Source: Mycolicibacterium cosmeticum
GTDB taxonomy: Bacteria; Actinomycetota; Actinomycetes; Mycobacteriales; Mycobacteriaceae
NCBI RefSeq assembly: GCF_000613185.1
Contig: NZ_CCBB010000001.1
Coordinates: 744,001-808,000 of the forward strand
Length of the DNA stretch: 64,000 bases
Direction of reading: 5' to 3'
The notes beneath the pieces were generated by a model that saw only the letters and a list, made by a program, of their open reading frames with translations, did no database searches and was not told the DNA's origin. Position 1 is the first letter of the stretch, and every line of letters starts with the position of its first letter. The position numbers and the translations under genes were made by a program. This document shows positions 46,681-53,850 of this stretch, one piece after another.

Positions 46681-47484
46681 TCAGGACTGGCAGTTCGGGC
46701 ACCAGAAGACGTTGCGCGCCTCCAGCTCGGCGGTGCGGATGGTGGTGCCGCACACCCGGCACGGATCACCGGCCCTGCGGTACACGTAGGTGCGCGGGCG
46801 GCCCTCCCGGTACGACGGCGCACCGTGATCGTCCTCCGGGCGCACGACGACGATCTTCCCGCGCCGCACCCCGACCTTCATCAGCGCCACCAGATCGGTC
46901 CACATGTCACCGAACTCGGTTGCGTCGAGCTGGGTGCCGGGGCGGTACGGGTCGATCCGATGCCGGAACAGCAGTTCGCTGCGATACACGTTGCCGACCC
47001 CGGCCAGCACCGTCTGGTCCATCAGCAGTCCGCCGATGGTCCTGCGGGACTTGGCGATTCGCTTCCATGCCAGATCTGGGTCGGCATCGGACCGCAGCGG
47101 GTCCGGGCCCAGCCGGGCCACCACGTCGTCCACGCTGGGCTCGTCGATCAGCTCGCAGACGGTGGGCCCGCGCAGGTCCGTGCCGTACTCGGCGCCCACC
47201 ATCCGCATCCGGACCTGGCCCACCGGCAGCGGCTGGGTCCTTTCCGGGGGCAGCGGCCACTCGGTGAAGCTGCCGTACAGCCCGAGGTGCACGTGCACCA
47301 CCGCACCGCCGGCGTAGTGGTGGAACAGGTGTTTACCCCAGGCGTCGGCCTTGCGCAGCACCTGTCCGTTCACGGCGGCGGCGTCGGCGAACTTGCCCTG
47401 CGGGCTGGACACCGTCACCGGTGCGCGCCCGAATCGCTTCTGGTGCAGCCGGGCCAGCCGGTGCAGGGTGTGCCCCTCTGGCAT
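46681..47484 (-). CDS. nei: Fpg/Nei-family DNA glycosylase (Nei1-like)
   Basis: A 267-residue base-excision repair enzyme. The N-terminal MPEGHT provides the catalytic Pro2 and Glu3 in the Nei form. GVGNVYRSELLF is the helix-two-turn-helix region, and the C-terminal zinc finger uses CRVC and CPNC. It removes oxidised bases and nicks the strand. It follows rpiB by 15 bp, as recalled for Rv2464c-Rv2465c in M. tuberculosis. Confidence 0.93.
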   Translation of the reverse strand: MPEGHTLHRLARLHQKRFGRAPVTVSSPQGKFADAAAVNGQVLRKADAWGKHLFHHYAGGAVVHVHLGLYGSFTEWPLPPERTQPLPVGQVRMRMVGAEYGTDLRGPTVCELIDEPSVDDVVARLGPDPLRSDADPDLAWKRIAKSRRTIGGLLMDQTVLAGVGNVYRSELLFRHRIDPYRPGTQLDATEFGDMWTDLVALMKVGVRRGKIVVVRPEDDHGAPSYREGRPRTYVYRRAGDPCRVCGTTIRTAELEARNVFWCPNCQS

Positions 47485-47499
47485 CGATCAGGCCATGGG

Positions 47500-47979
47500 T
47501 CAGGCGGGGGCGCCGGGGACCGGCGGCGCGATGTGGTCCTTCTCGTACTGGGCCAGGATGTCGATCCGGCGCTGGTGCCGCTCGGCTTCCGACCACGGGG
47601 TGGACAGGAAGGCGTCGACGATGGCCAGCGCCTCCTCGGTGGTGTGCATGCGGCCACCGATGCCGATCAGCTGGGCGTTGTTGTGCTGGCGGGCCAGCTG
47701 CGCGGTCTCGACACTCCAGGCCAGGGCACACCGCGCGCCGGGGACCTTGTTGGCAGCGATCTGTTCGCCGTTGCCCGAGCCGCCGAGCACGATGCCGAGG
47801 CTCTCCGGGTCCGCGACGGTCTTGACGGCGGCGGCGATGCAGAACGCCGGGTAGTCGTCGTCGGCGTCGTAGGCGTAGGCGCCGCAGTCGATCGGCTCGT
47901 GGCCGCTCTTGAGCAGGTGGTCGATGATCGTTTTCTTGAATTCGAATCCGGCGTGGTCGGCACCGAGGTAGACGCGCAT
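47500..47979 (-). CDS. rpiB: Ribose-5-phosphate isomerase B
   Basis: A 159-residue isomerase of the pentose phosphate pathway. DHAGFEFK (8-15) begins the phosphate-binding region. GSGNGEQIAANKVPG has Glu72 in place of the active-site Cys of E. coli RpiB, which is the known mycobacterial variant. It lies between the TetR gene (18 bp away) and nei (15 bp), all on the minus strand. Confidence 0.96.
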   Translation of the reverse strand: MRVYLGADHAGFEFKKTIIDHLLKSGHEPIDCGAYAYDADDDYPAFCIAAAVKTVADPESLGIVLGGSGNGEQIAANKVPGARCALAWSVETAQLARQHNNAQLIGIGGRMHTTEEALAIVDAFLSTPWSEAERHQRRIDILAQYEKDHIAPPVPGAPA

Positions 47980-47997
47980 GGCGGTAACCCTAACCTG

Positions 47998-48543
47998 TCA
48001 GCGTTTCACCACCAGACCGTCGACCAGGAGGTCGAGCAGGCGGGCCGCCTGCTGGGTGGATCGGCTGGCCAGCACGACGCCCAACATGCTGGTGACGACG
48101 TCGTCGGGGTCGACGTCGTCGCGCAGGCTGCCGTCCCGCGCGCCCGCACCGAGCAGGGCCGACACCGCCCCGACGATGGCGTCCCTGGTCTGGCTGGGTT
48201 GCACGACACCGGAGGCGAACATCGCCTGCAGCGATTCGGCCATCCCGCGCTTGGCCGCGACGAAGGTGGCATACCGGTCCATCCACTGCCGCAGCGCGGG
48301 CGCCGGGCGGTGCCGCCGCAACAGGTCGTCGGCCGACGCCGCGACCTCGGCGAGCTCGGTGGAGTACACCGCCTCGATCAGCGCCTCCCGGGTCGGGAAG
48401 TGCCGATACAGCGTGCCGATGCCGACGCCGGCGTCGCGGGCGATCGCCTCCAGCGAGACCGGCCCGTCGGACGCGGCGAAGGCCGCGGCCGCGGCCGTCA
48501 GCAGCCGGGCCCGGTTGCGCCGGGCATCGACCCGTTCCGCCAT
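47998..48543 (-). CDS. TetR-family regulator
   Basis: A 181-residue repressor with the N-terminal helix-turn-helix (SLEAIARDAGVGIGTLYRHFPTREALIEAVY near 35-65) and a helical ligand domain. It is divergent from an aldo/keto reductase gene. Two perfect-arm palindromes lie in the 81-bp gap, one touching its own start codon, so it probably controls both itself and the reductase. It may also read through into rpiB. Ligand unknown. Confidence 0.9.
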   Translation of the reverse strand: MAERVDARRNRARLLTAAAAAFAASDGPVSLEAIARDAGVGIGTLYRHFPTREALIEAVYSTELAEVAASADDLLRRHRPAPALRQWMDRYATFVAAKRGMAESLQAMFASGVVQPSQTRDAIVGAVSALLGAGARDGSLRDDVDPDDVVTSMLGVVLASRSTQQAARLLDLLVDGLVVKR

Positions 48544-48545
48544 AG

Positions 48546-48559
48546 CGGAGGCACCTCCG
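48546..48559. promoter_or_regulatory. Putative TetR operator 1
   Basis: CGGAGGCACCTCCG is a perfect 6-bp-arm inverted repeat around two bases, two bases upstream of the TetR start codon. It shares both arms with the second site. Confidence 0.7.
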
Positions 48560-48576
48560 TTTTGTTACGGTAAAAG

Positions 48577-48590
48577 CGGAGGTTCCTCCG
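48577..48590. promoter_or_regulatory. Putative TetR operator 2
   Basis: CGGAGGTTCCTCCG has the same arms as operator 1, 31 bp away centre to centre (about three helical turns), and lies 34 bp before the reductase ATG. Confidence 0.7.
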
Positions 48591-48624
48591 CATCGCTGTC
48601 AGTATGACATTCCAGGAGCTCAGC

Positions 48625-49554
48625 ATGACCACTTCACACCCCGGCGGTACCGGCACCCTCGGCGGGCACGCCGTCGCGCGAATCGGGTACGGCGCCATGG
48701 GGCTCGGGCCCGAACTCCCCCGCGACGACGCCGTGGCGGTGCTGCGCCGGGCCGTCGCGCTGGGCGTCAACCACATCGACACGGCCTCCTTCTACGACGA
48801 CGGCGTGGTGAACCGGCGCATCCGGGATGCGCTGTCCCCGTACGCCGACGACCTGGTGATCGTCAGCAAGGTCGGCGCCCGGTCCGCCACCTCCGGACCG
48901 CTCCCGCTGGCGTTGGCCCAGCATCCGGCCGACCTGCGCGCCGCCGTCGAACTGGACCTGGCCGGCCTGGGGGTGGAACAGATCCCCGTGGTGAATCTGC
49001 GCCGGGCTGACCTGGGGCCGGGCCTGATCGCCGAGGGCGACCAGATCGTCGACCTGGACGACCAACTGGCCGAACTGGTCACGCTGCGCGACGAGGGCAA
49101 GATCGGCGCCATCGGGATCAGCAACGTCGACCTGGCCACGCTGCGCCGCGCACTGCCCGCAGGGATCGTGTGCGTACAGAACGCCTACAACCTGATCAAC
49201 CGCACGCACGAGGACGAACTGGCGCTGTGCGCCGAACAGGGCATCGCCTGGGTGCCGTTCTTTCCGCTGGGCTCGGCGTTCCCCGGCTTCCCCAAGGTCG
49301 CGGACAACGTTGTGGTGCAACGGATCGCGAGCGAGATCGGCGCCACGGGCACCCAGGTGGGGCTGGCCTGGCTGCTGGCGCACGCCCCGAACATCCTGCT
49401 GATCGCCGGGACGTCGTCGGTGGCGCACCTGGAGCAGAACCTGGCCGCCGGCGAAATCGAGTTCAGCACCGAACAATTGGCGGCACTGGACGCCGTGGAG
49501 GCCGCGCTACCCGATGGTGATGGCGTCGAGGCGTTCCTTGATGAAGGCCGATGA
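48625..49554 (+). CDS. Aldo/keto reductase
   Basis: A 309-residue NADPH-dependent reductase with the (beta/alpha)8 fold. It has GYGAMGLGPELP near the start, the catalytic Asp of NHIDTASFYDDG (Tyr follows four residues later), and IGISNVDLATLRRAL in the middle. It would reduce aldehydes or ketones of unknown identity. CAGGAG precedes the ATG at 48625. It is under the divergent TetR gene's operators, and its last 48 bp overlap the convergent dioxygenase gene. Confidence 0.9.
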   Translation: MTTSHPGGTGTLGGHAVARIGYGAMGLGPELPRDDAVAVLRRAVALGVNHIDTASFYDDGVVNRRIRDALSPYADDLVIVSKVGARSATSGPLPLALAQHPADLRAAVELDLAGLGVEQIPVVNLRRADLGPGLIAEGDQIVDLDDQLAELVTLRDEGKIGAIGISNVDLATLRRALPAGIVCVQNAYNLINRTHEDELALCAEQGIAWVPFFPLGSAFPGFPKVADNVVVQRIASEIGATGTQVGLAWLLAHAPNILLIAGTSSVAHLEQNLAAGEIEFSTEQLAALDAVEAALPDGDGVEAFLDEGR

Positions 49555-50466
49555 CGTCACGGGATCCAGCCCAGCGACCTTCCCGACCGGCGGCTTCAAC
49601 GGCGTGACCAGAGCGTCGTGGTTGGCCTCGTAGAAGTAGATCAGCGACACCAGATCCTCTTCCGGCGCATGTGGTTGCGGCGGCAGCACGCGGTGCCGGC
49701 CCGACGGCCACCGCCGCCCGCTCCAATACTCCAGCAGGTCACCGATGTTCACCGTGAGCGCGCCGGGCTGCCACGGGGCGTCCTCCCAGCCCTCGGCCTC
49801 GGAGTACACCTGCAGTCCCCCGGCGCCCGGCTCGCGGTCCAACACCGTCACGGTGCCGAAATCGGTGTGCGGCCCGATCCGGAATTGCCCCGGCTCGGGC
49901 TCGCCCACCACGCTCACCGGCGGGTAGTGGTTGATGTTCATCGTCCACGTCGGCCGGTCGGCCAGCGTGGCAAAGGGATTCGCCGGCAGCCCGAGCGCGT
50001 AGGCGAACAGGGCCAACAGGTCGTCGGACACCTTGCGCATCTGCGCGGTGTACTCGGCCACCAGGCCCTGCAGGTGCGGCACCTCGGCCGGCCACACATT
50101 GGGCGCGAACCAGATCCGGTCCACCTCGGGATCACCGGTCGCGGTCTCCGCGCCCAGGCTGTAGCTCTCCTTCAGGTCCGGCGGGGTCTCGGTGCCCTCG
50201 GCATAGCCGTTGGCCTCCGCACCCGGGCCGATCCAGCCGTGCCCGCCGACCGGCACCGAATACCGCTGCTTCACCTCGGTGGGCAGGGCGAAGAACTCCC
50301 GGGCCGCGGCCCGGACACCGGCGGCCAGCGCCGGGTCCACCCCGTGCCCGGTGATCACGATGAACCCGGCCCGCTGCAGGCCCTCGTCCACCTCGGCCGC
50401 CAGCGCGTCGGCGTCGGGGCCGCCCGCGTACCAACGGGAAATGTCCACCGTCGCAATGGCACTCAT
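49507..50466 (-). CDS. Isopenicillin-N-synthase-type Fe(II) dioxygenase of pyrimidine operon
   Basis: A 319-residue member of the 2-oxoglutarate/Fe(II) dioxygenase superfamily. The iron ligands are His200, Asp202 (GPHTDFGTVTVL) and His258 (GRHRVLPP). The Arg-x-Ser that usually anchors 2-oxoglutarate reads Leu-Val-Ser here (DLVSLIYFYEAN). It is the third gene of an operon with a permease and a cytosine deaminase, coupled by ATGA overlaps. Thymine-7-hydroxylase of fungi belongs to the same superfamily, so oxidation of a pyrimidine is plausible but unproven. The start at 50466 fits the ATGA overlap. Confidence 0.82.
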   Translation of the reverse strand: MSAIATVDISRWYAGGPDADALAAEVDEGLQRAGFIVITGHGVDPALAAGVRAAAREFFALPTEVKQRYSVPVGGHGWIGPGAEANGYAEGTETPPDLKESYSLGAETATGDPEVDRIWFAPNVWPAEVPHLQGLVAEYTAQMRKVSDDLLALFAYALGLPANPFATLADRPTWTMNINHYPPVSVVGEPEPGQFRIGPHTDFGTVTVLDREPGAGGLQVYSEAEGWEDAPWQPGALTVNIGDLLEYWSGRRWPSGRHRVLPPQPHAPEEDLVSLIYFYEANHDALVTPLKPPVGKVAGLDPVTSSAFIKERLDAITIG

Positions 50467-50903
50467 TCGCCGATATCCTCCGCCCACAGTTCCGGCTTGG
50501 CGGTGATGAACTCCTCCATCATCGCCACGCATCGTTCGTCGTCCAGCAGCGTAACCGCCACCCCGTGCTCGGCCAGCCAGTCGTGGCCGCCGTGAAAGGT
50601 ACGGGCTTCCCCGATCACCACCGCGCCGATGTTGAACTGCCGCACCAGCCCGCTGCAGTACCAGCACGGTGACAGGGTGGTGACCATGACGGTGGACCGG
50701 TAGCCGCGCTGGCGGCCCGCCGCCCGGAACGCATCGGTCTCGGCATGCACCGACGGATCGTCGTTCTGTACCCGCCGGTTGTGCCCGGCGCCCAGCAACG
50801 CCCCGTCCGAGCTGAACAGCGCGGCACCGATCGGGATACCGCCCTCGGCCAAGCCTTTTCGAGCCTCCTCGACCGCGACGTCGAGCATCTGCTCCGGGGT
50901 CAT
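50463..50903 (-). CDS. Yeast-type cytosine deaminase
   Basis: A 146-residue zinc deaminase. The ligands are His53 with the proton-shuttle Glu55 (HAET) and Cys80/Cys83 (SPCWYC). GGIPIGAALF, TTLSPC, LLDDERC and the C-terminal EDIGE closely follow fungal cytosine deaminase (FCY1), so cytosine is the probable substrate. It overlaps the permease and the dioxygenase by ATGA. The ATG at 50903 is used because it fits that overlap; an upstream frame extension is less likely. Confidence 0.9.
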   Translation of the reverse strand: MTPEQMLDVAVEEARKGLAEGGIPIGAALFSSDGALLGAGHNRRVQNDDPSVHAETDAFRAAGRQRGYRSTVMVTTLSPCWYCSGLVRQFNIGAVVIGEARTFHGGHDWLAEHGVAVTLLDDERCVAMMEEFITAKPELWAEDIGE

Positions 50904-52294
50904 ACCAGGGCACGCTCCGCGGCCACCTTGGACCGGCACAGCACCAGATAGCTCGCACCGGCGATCAGGAAGCCGACGAAGAAGGTGATATCACCCAACT
51001 GAGGGGCCGCCTTGGCGATGAAGCCGACGAACTTCTCCTGGTTGGAGAACAGCACCACCGACACCACCAGTCCGAGCAGGAATGCCGACAGCCCTGGCCA
51101 GTTCGCATACGAACGGTCGTACAGGAATCCGGCGACCGACTGCCCACGGCGCAGGTACTGGTCGGCGAACACCACGCCCAGCCAGGGCCCGATCCAGTAC
51201 GCGATGATCAACAGGAACGCCTCGTAGCTGGCCGCGGCGTCGGCCAGCGCCCACCAGGCGATGAGGAAACCGGCCACCCCGAAGAACACCGTGACCAGTG
51301 CGCGGGCCACGTGGTGCGGCAGCTTGATCCCGATGGTGACGAAAGCCATGGCCCCCGAGTACACATTGATCGCATTGGCTGCCACCGCGCCGATCGCGAT
51401 GGCCAGCAGCGTGAGCTTGGCCAGCCAGGAGCTCAGCTCGGAGGTGAACGCCTCGGTGGGATTCTCCGACAGCGCCGGACCGATGGTCACCGATGCGGCG
51501 CCGACCACCTCCAACACCACGCACGACACGAAAAGACCTGCAGCGGCGAACCATCCGGTGCTCTTGGTGTTCACCCGGGAAGGCAGGTAGCGGGTGTAGT
51601 CAGCGGCGTACGGCGTCCACCCCGCGGCGTAACCGAACGTGGTACCGACCGTCAAGAGGAAGCCACCAAGTCCGCCTACGCCGCCTTCCACGGCCGGCGC
51701 ACCCGGATGGGACTTGGCCAGAATGGCCACCGAGGTGACCACGAAGATGACCGCGAGCACCGGGAACGCCCACCGCTCAAACGCCTGCACCAGGTTGTGC
51801 CCGAAGAAGGCCAGCGCGGTCTGCACCACCACGATGATCACCAAGGCCAGCAGCGGACCGATATGGAACAGGGTCGACAGCGCGAAGGCACCACTGACAC
51901 TGTTGGTGGCGAACCAACCGACGCCGGCGGTCACCGACATCAGCACCGCGGGAACCGCATTGCCCTTGAACCCGAAGGGCAACCGGCCCAACACCATCTG
52001 CGGTACCCCGTGCAGCGGTCCGCGCGCCGACAGGAAGTAGTGCGCGATGGCGCCCAGCCCGGTGCCCACCACGATGCCGGCGACGGCCTGCCAGAACGTC
52101 ATGCCGTAGTAGGCCACCGCGAGCACGCCGACGAAGATGGTGGCGAATTCGAGGTTCGGCGAGGTCCACGTCCAGAATAACTGACTGGGTTTACCGTGCC
52201 GGTCGGCCTCCGCGATGAACTCGTTCCCGCCGGGTTCGACTGCTGCGATCTTGTCTCGATAGGACCCGTCGGTGGTGGGTTCGGCCGCTGTCAT
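50900..52294 (-). CDS. NCS1-family purine/cytosine permease
   Basis: A 464-residue transporter with about 12 hydrophobic helices. It has the NCS1 features QMVLGRLPFGFKGN near 97-110 and GWTPYAADYTRYLP near 215-228. It would import cytosine or another nucleobase with a cation. It is the first gene of the three-gene operon with the deaminase and the Fe(II) dioxygenase. The ATG at 52294 is chosen because the open frame beyond it (to 52567) lacks protein-like features. A flavodoxin-like gene is divergent. Confidence 0.9.
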   Translation of the reverse strand: MTAAEPTTDGSYRDKIAAVEPGGNEFIAEADRHGKPSQLFWTWTSPNLEFATIFVGVLAVAYYGMTFWQAVAGIVVGTGLGAIAHYFLSARGPLHGVPQMVLGRLPFGFKGNAVPAVLMSVTAGVGWFATNSVSGAFALSTLFHIGPLLALVIIVVVQTALAFFGHNLVQAFERWAFPVLAVIFVVTSVAILAKSHPGAPAVEGGVGGLGGFLLTVGTTFGYAAGWTPYAADYTRYLPSRVNTKSTGWFAAAGLFVSCVVLEVVGAASVTIGPALSENPTEAFTSELSSWLAKLTLLAIAIGAVAANAINVYSGAMAFVTIGIKLPHHVARALVTVFFGVAGFLIAWWALADAAASYEAFLLIIAYWIGPWLGVVFADQYLRRGQSVAGFLYDRSYANWPGLSAFLLGLVVSVVLFSNQEKFVGFIAKAAPQLGDITFFVGFLIAGASYLVLCRSKVAAERALV

Positions 52295-52475
52295 GAGAGG
52301 TACTTTCTCATCCCCGCCCGGAGTGCGCAGTTCGAACAAAGAGTTCACAGCCAGGCATGCGGAGGGAACCGCGGATGAACATCCGAAGACACCGCGGCGC
52401 CGCACACGGGGCGAAACAGATATGCCGTCACCGGCGTTGACCGACGGTAGAGAACCTGTACAGGACGGAGACCGC

Positions 52476-53138
52476 ATGATGCAGACCCTGGTGATCAGCG
52501 CCAGCCCGCGCGAGGACGGAAACTCCCACGTGCTGGCGCGCGCCGCGGTCGAGGGCACCCGCTCCACCGGTCACGACGTCGAGCACGTCTTCCTGCAGGA
52601 CTACGTCGAACGCCTGCTCGGCAACTGCCGGCAGTGCCGCCGCCCGGAGGACCGCACCTGCTCACTGGACGATCGGTACGAGGAGTTGCTGCTGGAGAAG
52701 ATGCTGCCGGCCGACGGCATCATCTTCGCGATGCCGCTGTACTTCTACGGCATGCCCGGCCGGCTCAAGACGGTCTTCGACCGGCTGTTCTGCTATACCG
52801 CCAACAGCGCACCGCAACAGGAACAGGTGGTCGACGGCATCATGGGCAAACGGGTCGGCGTCCTGATCTCCTGCGAGGAAAGCTATCTCGGGGCGACCCA
52901 GGGCGTGATCGCACAGTTCCAGGAACTCACCCGGTATCTGAACCAGGATCTGGTCGGCGTGGTCGTGGGCAACGCCAACAGCCGAGGCGAAATCGTGCAC
53001 GACCCCAGCGACCCGGTCCGCCAAGCCCATGACCTGGCGGCCCGGCTCTACGACAGCCGCGTCACCGATTACCGGCTCGACACCGTCCGGTCGAACAAGG
53101 TGTGGGACGGCGGGCAGCGCCTAGTCGAATTCGGGTGA
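52476..53138 (+). CDS. Flavodoxin-fold NAD(P)H-dependent FMN reductase with Cys cluster
   Basis: A 220-residue flavodoxin-fold protein with the FMN-phosphate loop [11 protein letters not shown] (8-18), [18 protein letters not shown] (near 89-106) and Cys51, Cys54 and Cys62. The three cysteines resemble the iron-sulfur flavoprotein motif without its fourth Cys. Its ATG at 52476 has GGACGGAG upstream; an ATG at 52422 is possible. It is divergent from the permease operon. It overlaps the convergent Rv2466c-type gene by 18 bp. Its electron acceptor is unknown. Confidence 0.85.
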   Translation: MMQTLVISASPREDGNSHVLARAAVEGTRSTGHDVEHVFLQDYVERLLGNCRQCRRPEDRTCSLDDRYEELLLEKMLPADGIIFAMPLYFYGMPGRLKTVFDRLFCYTANSAPQQEQVVDGIMGKRVGVLISCEESYLGATQGVIAQFQELTRYLNQDLVGVVVGNANSRGEIVHDPSDPVRQAHDLAARLYDSRVTDYRLDTVRSNKVWDGGQRLVEFG

Positions 53139-53729
53139 CTCGGTCCGGGTGCGCTTGAGCTCCCAAAAGTGCGGGTAGCCGGCGAAGATCACCGAGGCGT
53201 CCCACAGCTTGCCGGCCTCTTCGCCGCGCGGGATCCGGGACAGCACCGGACCGAAGAACGCGGTGTTGTTGACGTGGATGGTCGGGGTGCCGACATCCGG
53301 CCCGACCGGGTCCATGCCCTCGTGGTGGCTCTTGCGCAGCGCCTCGTCGAACTTGTCGCTGGTGGCCGCCTCCGCCAGTTCGGCGGGCAGGCCCAGTTCC
53401 TCCAGCGATTCGCGGATGACCACCTCGAAATCCTTGATGCCCTGGTTGTGGATCCGGGTACCGAACGCCGTGTAGAGCGGGGCCAGGATGTCCGACCCCT
53501 TGGCCTGCTCGGCCGCGATGGCGACGCGGACCGGCCCCCACGCCTTCTTCATCATCTCCAGGTACTCCTCGGGCAGGTCGCGCCCTTCGTTGAGCACCGC
53601 CAGGCTCATCACGTGGAAATTGATGTCGATATCGCGCACCTTCTGGACCTCCAGGATCCAGCGGGAGGTGATCCAGGCCCACGGGCACAGCGGATCGAAC
53701 CAGAAATCTGCGACATCTTTTTGCGCCAT
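53121..53729 (-). CDS. DsbA-fold mycothiol-dependent oxidoreductase (Rv2466c type)
   Basis: A 202-residue thioredoxin-superfamily protein like the M. tuberculosis mycothiol-dependent nitroreductase Rv2466c. The active site is Cys15-Pro-Trp-Ala18 (LCPWAWITS); Rv2466c, as recalled, has CPWC. The second Cys is absent, so a monothiol mechanism with mycothiol is likely. GTPTIHV holds the cis-Pro. The ATG at 53729 has AGAGGA upstream; the longer frame to 53756 lacks one. It keeps its conserved place before pepN. Confidence 0.92.
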   Translation of the reverse strand: MAQKDVADFWFDPLCPWAWITSRWILEVQKVRDIDINFHVMSLAVLNEGRDLPEEYLEMMKKAWGPVRVAIAAEQAKGSDILAPLYTAFGTRIHNQGIKDFEVVIRESLEELGLPAELAEAATSDKFDEALRKSHHEGMDPVGPDVGTPTIHVNNTAFFGPVLSRIPRGEEAGKLWDASVIFAGYPHFWELKRTRTESPEFD

Positions 53730-53850
53730 GGGAATGAGTCCTCTCGACGTGGGCATGACAATCCACCCAACACAACTTCGGGCGTGCGACCGATGTTCCC
53801 GGGGCGGACTTCGGTCCCCAGGGCGTCGCCGTTCCGACTAGGTTGATCTA

